Origin: Pseudalkalibacillus decolorationis
GTDB lineage: Bacteria; Bacillota; Bacilli; Bacillales; Fictibacillaceae
Assembly: GCF_024609785.1 (NCBI RefSeq)
Contig: NZ_JANHJQ010000033.1
Span: forward strand, 1 to 48,587
Length of the DNA: 48,587 nt
Reading direction: 5' to 3'
The notes under the pieces are model-generated. The model saw nothing but the letters and a program-made list of their open reading frames with translations, made no database searches and was not told where the DNA came from. Positions 34,400 through 42,576 of this stretch are shown here, one piece after another. Numbering within the stretch: position 1 is the first letter of the stretch; every line of letters begins with the position of its first letter. The translations under genes were made by a program, and so were the position numbers.

Positions 34400-34870
34400 T
34401 TAAACTTTCTTGTCTTTTTGATCAGTGACATCAACTTTCGTGTTCGTTTCAGTTCTTTTTTTACTTTCAGGATCCGCTAAATCAACAAGAATCATAGTCC
34501 CAGCCATTAATAATAATATCCCAGGAACCAAAAAATAGTTTTCCAATGTACATACAAACCCACCTATGGCAGCCAAATATATAAAGGTACTCCCAAGCTT
34601 TGGTCTGTTTTTAGCAATAATTGACCCCACAATTCCAAGGACGGAAAACAAAAATGCAGCTAATAATAGTATTAATTGCTGCTTTATATTTGATTCCGAC
34701 ATTTTTTCCTGCTCTGGAACTCCTAAAAATAAATTTCCCAACCGACTAAACGCATCTCCTATCATTGCAAAAGTTTGTGCAAATAAATATCCGTGGGTAA
34801 TCATGGGAATTAAAATCACTCCAATTATACCTCCAGTTACTCCAACGATTCTTCCAATCTTTAATAACAT
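34400..34870 (-). CDS. Four-helix membrane protein of the cassette
   Basis: A 156-residue membrane protein with four hydrophobic segments (about residues 8-30, 68-85, 92-107 and 112-130) and a hydrophilic charged C-terminal tail (DPESKKRTETNTKVDVTDQK). No family recognised. It is 190 bases upstream of the lipoprotein gene on the same strand. Cotranscription is plausible, but the gap could hold a separate promoter. Confidence 0.7.
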   Translation of the reverse strand: MLLKIGRIVGVTGGIIGVILIPMITHGYLFAQTFAMIGDAFSRLGNLFLGVPEQEKMSESNIKQQLILLLAAFLFSVLGIVGSIIAKNRPKLGSTFIYLAAIGGFVCTLENYFLVPGILLLMAGTMILVDLADPESKKRTETNTKVDVTDQKDKKV

Positions 34871-35167
34871 TCTTTAGCTCCCTTTAGCTTTATATAAATA
34901 GGTTATTAAGAAATAATTAATTACTCACTGCTTTCCTGTTTTATTGTTACCTTTTCCAAACGACTGGGTAGGTCGTAAATAACCATGTATTATCCTACCA
35001 TTATCCACCAGTTAGTTCCATAAAAAGCTAAATATTAACCCAATATTAGTCTTTAATCATCCTACCTTATCCCTATTTATCCCTTTTTTAAAAGGTTTTT
35101 TATAAATAGTAAAGAAGTTTAGCAGATACCTATTTTTTGAATCATTTACTGATGAGAGGAGTTTTTT

Positions 35168-36988
35168 ATGAGCAGAAAAGTATTAAACGTGACGATTTGT
35201 TTCGTGATGTTCTTATCTTTATCAGTTGGGATGAATATCACGACTGTTTCTGTTGCTAATGCGGAAACAACTACTGATTCAATGAACATTAAAGTGGAAA
35301 ACGGGATGACTCAGCCGATCTACCCACTTGATGAAACAATCGTGGAAAATTTATATGTCGAAACGACTGTAGATAGTGATCGTGATGGGGAGTATGATTG
35401 GATTTCAATCAAGGTTATGCGACCAAAGACTGAACCTGGGGTAAAAGTTCCTGTCATTTATGAAATGAGCCCCTATCGCTCCGGGTTAAATCCCATAGAT
35501 TTTCATGATGTTAATGTTCCTCTTACACCTGTCGAACACCCAGGTAATAATCGAGGTGGGGAGCCATTTGCTGTTACGAATGGTGCAGGACCTAACTTCG
35601 GTCGCTTCGCAAACTATTATATTCCTCGTGGTTATGCAGTTATTTTAGGAGAGAGCATTGGCACTGGAAAATCCGAAGGCTGCGCTACAACAGGGGATGA
35701 GCAGGAAACACTCGCCACAATAGCAGTAATCGATTGGTTAAACGGCCGAGCGAAGGCGTTTACTGAAGACGGGCAAGAAGTGAATGCTGGCTGGACAACC
35801 GGAAACGTCGGAATGATTGGCGTTTCATATAATGGTACCCTTCCAAACGCAGCTGCTACGACAGGGGTTGAAGGACTGAAAACGATTGTTCCAATTTCGG
35901 CGATCAGCAGCTGGTATGACTATTATCGAGCGAATGGGGCTGTCGTTGCTCCGGGCGGCTATCAAGGTGAGGATACAGATGTTTTGGCTAAGGCAGTCAC
36001 GACTAGAGACAATCCTGAAGTGTGCGGAACTGTAATTGATGAACTGACACAGAACCAAGATCGAGCAACCGGAGACTACAACAATTTTTGGGATGAACGG
36101 AACTATGTAAATGATGCAAAGAATATTGAAGCAAGTGTATTGATCGTCCATGGACTTAACGATTGGAACGTGAAAACAGAACATTTTGCCCAATGGTGGG
36201 AAGCTCTAGAGAAGAATAATGTACCTCGTAAAATGTGGCTGCATCAGGGCGGACACGGCGGAACAAGCGCAAACAATTGGAAGCAAACAGAAAATAGATG
36301 GTTCGATCACTGGTTGTACGGGATAGAAAATGGAATTATGGATGAACCGAAGATCGACATTGAACGCGAAGACCATACTTGGGATCAGGAAGAAAATTGG
36401 CCAAATAACAAATCAGACCCAACCAAACTCTTTATAGATGGTAATCACCAAGGTCTCGATGGAACACTTAGTACCCGCCATGGACGCAATAAACCGCACT
36501 TTACTCAAACATTGGTTGACGCTCCCCAAAAGAAAGCAAGCAGTCTTGTGACAGAACCCAATTCTGATAACCCAAATCGATTAGCTTACCTTACACCGGA
36601 ACTGACTGAAGCAACCCGAATCAGCGGTACACCGGAAGTCAGCATTCGTGCAAATATTGATCGGAGAGTTGCTAACTTAACGGCTCTTCTAGTCGATTAT
36701 GGTGGGGAAACGCCAGAAATCGTTACTCGGGGCTGGATGGATCCACAAAATCTTAAGTCATCAAAACGGTCAAAGGCGCTTACACCTAATCGGGAGTATA
36801 CATTTAGCTGGAATATGCAACCAGACGATTATGTATTTAAGAAAGGGCATCGTATCGGAGTAGTTTTTATAGCAAGTGACTATTTCTATACATTGCGTCC
36901 TGAAGCAGGAACGGAGATCACACTAACACCTACACGTAGTAAAATTACATTACCGATTGTTGGTGGGAAAAAGGCACTTGATTGGTAA
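35168..36988 (+). CDS. Secreted Xaa-Pro dipeptidyl-peptidase (S15 family)
   Basis: A 606-residue exported serine peptidase. A signal peptide (MSRKVLNV, hydrophobic core, VANAET cleavage site) precedes an alpha/beta hydrolase domain with Ser in IGVSYNGTLP, Asp in VHGLNDWNV and His in LHQGGHGG, the S15/CocE triad. A C-terminal galactose-binding-like jelly roll follows, ending LPIVGGKKALDW. Length is normal. GAGAGGAG lies 8 bases before the ATG. It removes X-Pro dipeptides from peptides outside the cell and complements the M14 carboxypeptidase 4 kb away. Confidence 0.92.
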   Translation: MSRKVLNVTICFVMFLSLSVGMNITTVSVANAETTTDSMNIKVENGMTQPIYPLDETIVENLYVETTVDSDRDGEYDWISIKVMRPKTEPGVKVPVIYEMSPYRSGLNPIDFHDVNVPLTPVEHPGNNRGGEPFAVTNGAGPNFGRFANYYIPRGYAVILGESIGTGKSEGCATTGDEQETLATIAVIDWLNGRAKAFTEDGQEVNAGWTTGNVGMIGVSYNGTLPNAAATTGVEGLKTIVPISAISSWYDYYRANGAVVAPGGYQGEDTDVLAKAVTTRDNPEVCGTVIDELTQNQDRATGDYNNFWDERNYVNDAKNIEASVLIVHGLNDWNVKTEHFAQWWEALEKNNVPRKMWLHQGGHGGTSANNWKQTENRWFDHWLYGIENGIMDEPKIDIEREDHTWDQEENWPNNKSDPTKLFIDGNHQGLDGTLSTRHGRNKPHFTQTLVDAPQKKASSLVTEPNSDNPNRLAYLTPELTEATRISGTPEVSIRANIDRRVANLTALLVDYGGETPEIVTRGWMDPQNLKSSKRSKALTPNREYTFSWNMQPDDYVFKKGHRIGVVFIASDYFYTLRPEAGTEITLTPTRSKITLPIVGGKKALDW

Positions 36989-37016
36989 CCTAGCTAACAC
37001 TATTAACGCCATTTAC

Positions 37017-37047
37017 AAGACACCTGGACATTATATCCAGGTGTCTT
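37017..37047 (+). terminator. Terminator of the S15 peptidase gene
   Basis: AAGACACCTGGA (37017-37028) pairs perfectly with TCCAGGTGTCTT (37036-37047) around a 7-base loop; the T-tail is short (TCTTTATT). A family A repeat begins seven bases later. Confidence 0.85.
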
Positions 37048-37053
37048 TATTGG

Positions 37054-37207
37054 ACGTTAAGAAAGTATAAAATTCGGATGCATAGATGCAATGTCTAGCT
37101 CCAGCGCCCAACCCCTTGATCACTTCAGTCCTCCTGCGGCGGCGACAGCCTCCTCGTTGGCCTTCCAGTGACCTTCGGGGCTAACCAGGGCGCTTGCGCT
37201 TTTCTTA
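37054..37207 (-). repeat. Family A dispersed repeat, copy 3 (reversed)
   Basis: A full-length reversed copy, ACGTTAAGAAAGTATAAAAT to GCGCTTGCGCTTTTCTTA. In element orientation the outer stem is AGCGCCC/GGGCGCT and the second stem AGCCCC/GGGGTT, where an A-T pair of copy 1 is replaced by C-G. Confidence 0.93.
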
Positions 37208-37236
37208 TACAATAGCAAAAAGAAATCTGTTTTGTT

Positions 37237-37671
37237 TCACATCCGTACAATGATCGCGCCGCCACCACTGCCCTGGATGCACTTGGTATCTTCTTGGTCG
37301 TGCATAGATTGTAACAATTGATTGTTCTGTGCGATCAAGTGGGAAAGTTGATCCAATTGATGCCCGAGACTGATCATCATTTGGATCATATACTGCATAT
37401 CTGTTGATGGGACATCGTACGAACTATTCGGATAATACGAATTTGAATAGGCTTGAGTACTATTGTATCCATGAAAGTTAGGATCTCGAAAAGGGGACGG
37501 ATCTCCCTGGAACTTACCGATGCCTGGCATACCCCCTTGGGCTTGTGTTCCTACGCTTGACCCCTGCGCTTGTTCCCTGCCTTGACCTTGGGATCCACCG
37601 CGTTGATTGCTTCTGCCTTGGTCATGACCAGAATATTGCCAACTCGGTTTATAAGGATTGTGAGAAGACAT
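37237..37671 (-). CDS. Low-complexity Gly/Gln/Ser-rich protein, 144 aa
   Basis: A 144-residue hydrophilic protein. The first half is rich in Gly, Gln, Ser, Asn and Tyr (QGRSNQRGGSQGQGREQAQG). It is followed by a Met/Gln-rich helix (MIQMMISLGHQLDQLSHLIA) and a C-terminal GSGGGAIIVRM. The ATG at 37671 has GGAGGT 8 bases upstream. The composition resembles Bacillus spore-coat or spore-surface proteins, but no family was recognised. It is convergent with the S15 gene, with a family A repeat between. Confidence 0.65.
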   Translation of the reverse strand: MSSHNPYKPSWQYSGHDQGRSNQRGGSQGQGREQAQGSSVGTQAQGGMPGIGKFQGDPSPFRDPNFHGYNSTQAYSNSYYPNSSYDVPSTDMQYMIQMMISLGHQLDQLSHLIAQNNQLLQSMHDQEDTKCIQGSGGGAIIVRM

Positions 37672-37942
37672 CCGTTGACCTCCTTTCTTCATATATATAG
37701 CCTATTCAGTATTTCTTTTCCCGGTGCATTCATCCAAAAATTGATGGAAGGATTTAAATTCTATGATGAAGTTATCTATTAGCGGATGGCATTACCATCT
37801 CCTAGAGGCTCAGTTCAAGACATTTTAGACAATTTCAGAAGAATGTTACTGAACGATCACCTGAGACAAAAGCTACGACGATATGTTTTCGAATGAACTT
37901 TTGGTTTTAAACGCATGACCCAGTAAATGGGCGGAAATTTCG

Positions 37943-37999
37943 CTACATAAAACAAAGTCCACTAATTCCCGCGCCGATTATTAGAGCCTTATTCAGCAT
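37943..37999 (-). pseudogene. N-terminal fragment of a FAD-dependent monooxygenase
   Basis: An ATG at 37999 opens MLNKALIIGAGISGLCFM then TAG. The piece contains the Rossmann GxGxxG dinucleotide-binding start of FAD monooxygenases. Nothing that follows on the strand continues the domain cleanly. The neighbour at 38749 is an intact FAD monooxygenase, but its own N-terminus differs (DVLIVGAGPTGLTLA), so this is not a simple duplicate. The rest of 37693-38068 shows no supported gene. Confidence 0.5.
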
Positions 38000-38068
38000 C
38001 CCTGTTTCCGGTATCAAAAGATCTTGATACAGCCTCATAGTATAAATTGTTGAAACAATCCTGATGAC

Positions 38069-38683
38069 TCATTCTAGTGCCTTCATATAAAAACGAACTA
38101 GCTTAGTGATTTCTTCTTCATCTGGTTTCCGAATAGGTCCATCCCCAACAAGTAAACCGTCAATTAACACATACGTTACCAACGGCCCTACAAATCCTCT
38201 TGCAGCAACCGCTGTATCTTCTACTGAAATACTGCCCATTTGATTTGCTTTTTCCAAAAGGTTCGCTATGCTGCTTAATACCTGTTTTGGCACGGCTTCC
38301 TGAAAAAGTTGACCTAAATGTGGAAAACGAGATATTTCTGAGATGATCACTCTAGCCAACCCTATATATTCTTCCTGCATAAGATGATCAAGAATTCGTT
38401 GCCCGACCAACCTTAACGAATTCTCCACTTCCTCGTGGTTGGATAGTGACAACTGATTCATGATTAAAGAGAATTCTTCCTGTGATATAACTGAGATCAA
38501 TTGATTGATTACATCGGTCAATAATTCTTCTTTACTGGAATAATAGACGTATAGTGTTTGCTTCGATACCCCGGCCTTGTCTCTTACCATATCCATGCTT
38601 GTTCCTGAAAAGCCGTTGTGTAAAAACAACTGTTTCGCAGCATCATGAATCTGTTCTTTCTTTTTCCTTGATCTAGAATTCAT
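38069..38683 (-). CDS. TetR-family repressor
   Basis: A 204-residue TetR-type repressor. The N-terminal helix-turn-helix is FSGTSMDMVRDKAGVSKQTL with YVYYSSKEELL. The C-terminal ligand domain is helical. ATG at 38683 follows AAAAAGGAG at 9 bases; a longer TTG start overlaps that site. It lies 65 bases downstream of the monooxygenase gene. Matching palindromes stand before both genes (38700 and 40392), so it probably represses the monooxygenase and itself, released by an aromatic substrate. Confidence 0.9.
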   Translation of the reverse strand: MNSRSRKKKEQIHDAAKQLFLHNGFSGTSMDMVRDKAGVSKQTLYVYYSSKEELLTDVINQLISVISQEEFSLIMNQLSLSNHEEVENSLRLVGQRILDHLMQEEYIGLARVIISEISRFPHLGQLFQEAVPKQVLSSIANLLEKANQMGSISVEDTAVAARGFVGPLVTYVLIDGLLVGDGPIRKPDEEEITKLVRFYMKALE

Positions 38684-38699
38684 TAAATAAAACTCCTTT

Positions 38700-38724
38700 T
38701 TCAAACTGAACTGTACAGTCTTAT
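38700..38724. promoter_or_regulatory. Candidate TetR operator upstream of the repressor gene
   Basis: TTCAAACTGAACTGTACAGTCTTAT matches the reverse complement of the 40392 site at 20 of 25 positions or better. The core ACTGTACAGT is a perfect palindrome. It is immediately upstream of the TetR ribosome binding site. Sites are given by position; the shared pattern is CAAACTG-A-AC-GTACAGT. Confidence 0.72.
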
Positions 38725-38748
38725 TGTATCCTAGATGATGTACATTAT

Positions 38749-40353
38749 CTACACGACTTTTTCACCTAAGAAATAATGGTTCAATACATCGAGGAGTTCT
38801 TTTTCCTGTAGGTTTTCACTGCGATAACCAATATATCCATCCGGTCTGATCAAAATAAAACCGTTCTTGGTTTGAAGATTATAAGCTTGAGAGATTACAT
38901 TTTCCTTATCAGCTAAAAAGCGTTCATGAGCTTCCGTTGTTCCCACTTGATAAACCTCAATGGGAAGGGAATCAAGAGCAGTAATAGTATGTTGAATCGG
39001 TTGAGGGTAGTTCGTGAAGATAAGAAGGACATGCTTAGTTGTTTTCAAATGGTTAAATAGCCGGTCGTCATTGCTGAACGTAACGTCAGGCGCACGGTCC
39101 CCTGCTTGGATCGATTCATTTCCTTTCAAAAGGCTTTTCCATGTTGTCGAAGGTTTGCCGTCATTGTCAATAAGAGGGCTGTGGCGATAATGGATACCGA
39201 TTTCAGAAAGGGATCCGATTAATCGTTGCCTTACAGGTTTTTTCGACGTAATGATAGGGGCTACTCTTTTTCTAAAATGATTGAACAATTGATTTTCATT
39301 CAAGAGCATCCGCGTTACACGTTCCGTTCCTGCCAATAATTCGCTCCATACAGGCACCCTCTCTTCTGCATAGCTGTTTAACAGATCCTCTGGTGAATGA
39401 TTTTGAACGACAAGTGCAAGCTTCCACGATAGATTGAATGCATCCTGTATGCCTGTATTCATCCCTTGAGCACCAACTGGGGAGTGAATATGTGCTGCAT
39501 CTCCTGCAAGGAAAATCCGGCCTTTTCGAGCTTCCTTCACTTTCCTCTGGTTGACATGGAATCTTGACGTCCATGACGGATCGCTAATGGTCGCAGGTGA
39601 CGGACCAACCTTGTTAATGACTGACTGAATTTCCTCCATGGTCACCTCTTGTTGTTTGGAATCTTCTTTTGATGTCATTAGAATCCGGTGGCGGCCATCT
39701 TTCATTGGGAAAAAGGCGATAAATTGACCTTTGTTCACAAAAGCATAGCTCTGATTATACGGTAATTTCCAATCCAATTTAATATCGGCGAGAGCGAACG
39801 TTTGATCAATGGTTGTTCCTTCGAATTCGAATCCTAATTGATGGCGAACAGCGCTGTGGGCTCCGTCACAACCGACGATATATTTTGCCGTAATGGTTTC
39901 ATCTTTGTCCCTATCTTTTCGAACCGTTGCCTGGCACCCTTCTTCAATTTCTTTAAAATCAAGTAAACTCGTTTCCCACTCTACATCGTATCCTTGGTTT
40001 TTTAAGTTTTCATAAAGGACTTCCTCTGTAATGTTCTGGGGAACCATTAATACCATTGGAAAAGGACTTTCACAATGTTTATCAAAATCAAGTTTTATAA
40101 GTTGACGATCTTGTTGAACGACATTGAATGTTGGGGTTGGAAGACCTTTTGTAACCAATTCATCAGTGATTCCCGTTTTTTCAAATAGTTCAAGTGTCCT
40201 TGACATTACACCGAGAGCTTTCGTCGTTTTTGATGTTGTACTGGAGGCATCAATTATCTTAAACTTGATCCCGTGTCTTGCTAACTCATTCGCTAACGTC
40301 AAACCTGTAGGTCCTGCACCGACGATTAAAACATCCGTTTCAAAAGTTTTCAT
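38749..40353 (-). CDS. FAD-dependent aromatic-ring monooxygenase
   Basis: A 534-residue class A flavoprotein hydroxylase of the PheA/TfdB/MhpA type. Motifs: GxGxxG as DVLIVGAGPTGLTLANELAR (residues 7-26), the DG motif GCDGAHSAVRHQLG and the GD motif IFLAGDAAHIHSPVGAQGMN, which binds the ribityl chain. The C-terminal 130 residues form a thioredoxin-like domain (GDRAPDVTF start) typical of phenol hydroxylases. It probably hydroxylates a phenolic or polyketide aromatic compound with NAD(P)H and O2. A strong promoter and TetR operator lie upstream. Confidence 0.9.
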   Translation of the reverse strand: MKTFETDVLIVGAGPTGLTLANELARHGIKFKIIDASSTTSKTTKALGVMSRTLELFEKTGITDELVTKGLPTPTFNVVQQDRQLIKLDFDKHCESPFPMVLMVPQNITEEVLYENLKNQGYDVEWETSLLDFKEIEEGCQATVRKDRDKDETITAKYIVGCDGAHSAVRHQLGFEFEGTTIDQTFALADIKLDWKLPYNQSYAFVNKGQFIAFFPMKDGRHRILMTSKEDSKQQEVTMEEIQSVINKVGPSPATISDPSWTSRFHVNQRKVKEARKGRIFLAGDAAHIHSPVGAQGMNTGIQDAFNLSWKLALVVQNHSPEDLLNSYAEERVPVWSELLAGTERVTRMLLNENQLFNHFRKRVAPIITSKKPVRQRLIGSLSEIGIHYRHSPLIDNDGKPSTTWKSLLKGNESIQAGDRAPDVTFSNDDRLFNHLKTTKHVLLIFTNYPQPIQHTITALDSLPIEVYQVGTTEAHERFLADKENVISQAYNLQTKNGFILIRPDGYIGYRSENLQEKELLDVLNHYFLGEKVV

Positions 40354-40391
40354 TTTTCAAAACCCCTTTTCATTTTTTAAGTATCGCTTTT

Positions 40392-40416
40392 ATCAAACTG
40401 TACTGTTCAGTTTGAT
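40392..40416. promoter_or_regulatory. Candidate TetR operator at the monooxygenase promoter
   Basis: ATCAAACTG (40392-40400) and CAGTTTGAT (40408-40416) are perfect inverse arms around a 7-base centre. The site begins at the -10 box and covers the transcription start of the minus-strand promoter, a classical repression position. Confidence 0.8.
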
Positions 40417-40443
40417 TATAATTTATCTATATTCTTTTTTCAA
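40415..40443 (-). promoter_or_regulatory. Sigma-A promoter of the monooxygenase gene
   Basis: On the minus strand TTGAAA (40438-40443), 17 bases and TATAAT (40415-40420, perfect -10). Confidence 0.85.
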
Positions 40444-40488
40444 TAAAAAGTTCCACATAAGTTTTCGACAAATTTCTTCAACCCCGGG

Positions 40489-41370
40489 TTATTTTGTAAA
40501 GAGATCATTCGCTAAAGTTGTTGTCAGTTCAATGAATGCTCGAACTGCCGGTGATGCCTGCTGACGCGACGCCAAAGCCAGACCTACCGTCCGATAGCAC
40601 TCTTCTTTTAACTGTGCGATTGTATGTTCATTGTGACCGCCTCTAATTACCATTTCAGGGACAATACTAATGCCTAGGTTCTTTTGTACCATCGCGATGA
40701 TGGTTTGATTGTCAGCAATTTCACAATAGATATTTGGTTGAACCTTGTTTTTCTTGAACAGACCTTTTATCAATTCATCACACCCTGCTTTTGGCATAAT
40801 GAAAGGCTCGGATGCGATTTCGTGGATGCTGAGCTTCTTTTTATTTTTCAGCCGATGATTTTCGGGTAAGATTACACGGAGATGATCATCAAATAACGGG
40901 ATAAAATCAACGTTTTCGGCATCTGATGAAGGCAAAAAACCGATCTCAATTTTTCCGGACAAAATCATTTTTTTAATCTCGTCGTATCCTCCTTCATGAA
41001 ATTTTATGTTTATCGCAGGGAACTCAGACTGAAATTTTTCAATGATACCGGGTAATAAATTTGCTGAGGCACTAGGGAACGTACCGATGGAGAGCGTGCC
41101 AACTTCCAAGCCGTTAAGTTTTCCCGCTTCCTGCTTCATCCTTTCTGTTAAATTTAGAATTTCCCGTACATAATCGATGATTCTCTCACCTTCAGAAGTG
41201 AGTGTCACACCGGTACGCCCCCGATTCAAAAGAGTCAGGTTAAGTTCTGTCTCTAACCCTCTAATGGCGTGACTCACAGCAGATTGGGTGAGACCAAGTG
41301 CATCCCCAGCTTTCGTGAAGCTTCCTGTATCAACAATCGTTTTAAAGACTTCGTATTGAAGTAGTGTCAT
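40489..41370 (-). CDS. LysR-family transcriptional regulator
   Basis: A 293-residue regulator with the winged helix FTKAGDALGLTQSAVSHAIR, then the effector domain (VGTLSIGTFPSASANLLPGI; MVQKNLGISIVPEMV). The ATG at 41370 has AGGAG 8 bases upstream; an ATG at 41388 lacks a site. It is divergent from the PhzF-like gene across a short AT-rich region, the standard LysR arrangement, so it probably regulates that gene. Confidence 0.9.
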   Translation of the reverse strand: MTLLQYEVFKTIVDTGSFTKAGDALGLTQSAVSHAIRGLETELNLTLLNRGRTGVTLTSEGERIIDYVREILNLTERMKQEAGKLNGLEVGTLSIGTFPSASANLLPGIIEKFQSEFPAINIKFHEGGYDEIKKMILSGKIEIGFLPSSDAENVDFIPLFDDHLRVILPENHRLKNKKKLSIHEIASEPFIMPKAGCDELIKGLFKKNKVQPNIYCEIADNQTIIAMVQKNLGISIVPEMVIRGGHNEHTIAQLKEECYRTVGLALASRQQASPAVRAFIELTTTLANDLFTK

Positions 41371-41395
41371 CCTATTGTCTCCTATCATTAATTAT

Positions 41396-41425
41396 ATTCA
41401 TTTAAATCATTATAAACATTCATTT
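41396..41425. promoter_or_regulatory. Possible LysR-binding direct repeats
   Basis: ATTCATTT occurs at 41396-41403 and 41418-41425, 22 bases apart (two helical turns), between the divergent LysR and PhzF-like genes. The second is followed by GATTAAT. A regulatory role is inference. Confidence 0.35.
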
Positions 41426-41487
41426 GATTAATAGTAAAGGGTGACATATGATGAATGCAAGAAAGAAAATTGAAGGAGAGGATATCC

Positions 41488-42408
41488 ATGAACACATTGA
41501 ATTATTCGTTATTAGACGTTTTCACCAAGACCCCATTTGGAGGAAACCAGTTAGCTGTTTTCCAACCAAATAAAGTACTCCCGACTGAAACAATGCAAAA
41601 GATAGCGAGAGAATTAAACTTATCGGAGAGCGTATTTATCTATCCCGCAGATGATTCGAATCATGAAAAAAGACTTCGAATATTCACCCCACATGTTGAA
41701 TTGCCGATGGCTGGACATCCAACGATAGGTGCGGCTTATCTTTTAGCGGACCAAGGTATAGTCGAAACGAAAGAAGGCGAAAATGAATGGATTTTTGAAG
41801 AAGGTGTCGGTGATGTTCCTGTAACGGTCCATAAGGAAAATTCGGAAATAACAAAGGTAGAAATGCAGCAGCCGACCCCTCTGTTTGGAGATCAATTTTC
41901 AAATATAGAAGCTGTGACGGAATTGCTTTCACTATCCATCAATGAGTTAGATACGAGCTTACCTATCCAAACGGTTTCATCGGGTGTACCATTTTTATAC
42001 ATCCCGATCCGTTCCCTTTCAGCAATTCAGAACATTCACTTTCGGGCTGATATATGGGAAAAGTATTTTAGCGGTAATCCGAATACAAAGCATATTTTCA
42101 CCTTTACAACCGAAACGGAACACCAAGAATCTACCGTTCATAGCAGAATGTTCGCACCGGCAATGGGGATCTCGGAAGACCCTGCCACCGGGGCGGCAAG
42201 TGGTCCTCTTGGAGCATATTTAGTTGAAAATGGAGTCGTATCTCCTAATGATAATGATTCGTACTTAATTAAAAGTGAACAAGGATTGGAACTGGGAAGA
42301 CCGAGTTATATTGATATTTCCATAAGAAAGGATGGAAATGGATTTAAAAAGGTTAAAATCGGCGGAAACTCCGTCATCATCGGTTCTGGGCAATTGAATC
42401 TTTTTTAG
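41488..42408 (+). CDS. PhzF-family isomerase/epimerase-like protein
   Basis: A 306-residue two-lobed protein with the diaminopimelate-epimerase-like fold. Hallmarks are DVFTKTPFGGNQLAVF, the catalytic-Glu motif ELNLSESVFI, ELPMAGHPTIGAAYLL and the C-terminal SEDPATGAASGPLGAYL. The ATG at 41488 has AAGGAGAGG 6-8 bases upstream; an ATG 33 bases earlier is less likely. No phenazine genes are near, so the substrate is unknown. Followed by a terminator at 42420. Confidence 0.92.
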   Translation: MNTLNYSLLDVFTKTPFGGNQLAVFQPNKVLPTETMQKIARELNLSESVFIYPADDSNHEKRLRIFTPHVELPMAGHPTIGAAYLLADQGIVETKEGENEWIFEEGVGDVPVTVHKENSEITKVEMQQPTPLFGDQFSNIEAVTELLSLSINELDTSLPIQTVSSGVPFLYIPIRSLSAIQNIHFRADIWEKYFSGNPNTKHIFTFTTETEHQESTVHSRMFAPAMGISEDPATGAASGPLGAYLVENGVVSPNDNDSYLIKSEQGLELGRPSYIDISIRKDGNGFKKVKIGGNSVIIGSGQLNLF

Positions 42409-42419
42409 AGAGAAGTGTT

Positions 42420-42448
42420 GGGGTGACTTTGAATTTTGAGTCACTCCT
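42420..42448 (+). terminator. Terminator of the PhzF-like gene
   Basis: GGGGTGACT pairs with AGTCACTCC (one G-U pair) around an 11-base loop, followed by TTTATAAT. Confidence 0.75.
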
Positions 42449-42576
42449 TTATAATGAATTGAGAGAGATTGTTTCTTTAGGTCATACGGAATCATTTAAT
42501 AAGTTCATTGATGAATAAGAAAACGAAATTTAAAAAGATGTTTTCATACACGGATGTGAAGAACCCATGCTTATCA

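Noticed and set aside
29035-36988. Proteolytic island as one operon
   Set aside because: The M14 and S15 genes are on opposite strands with their own terminators and the cassette between them has its own; only proximity links them.
41488-42408. Phenazine biosynthesis locus because of the PhzF-like protein
   Set aside because: No other phz genes are present; PhzF-family proteins are widespread outside phenazine producers.
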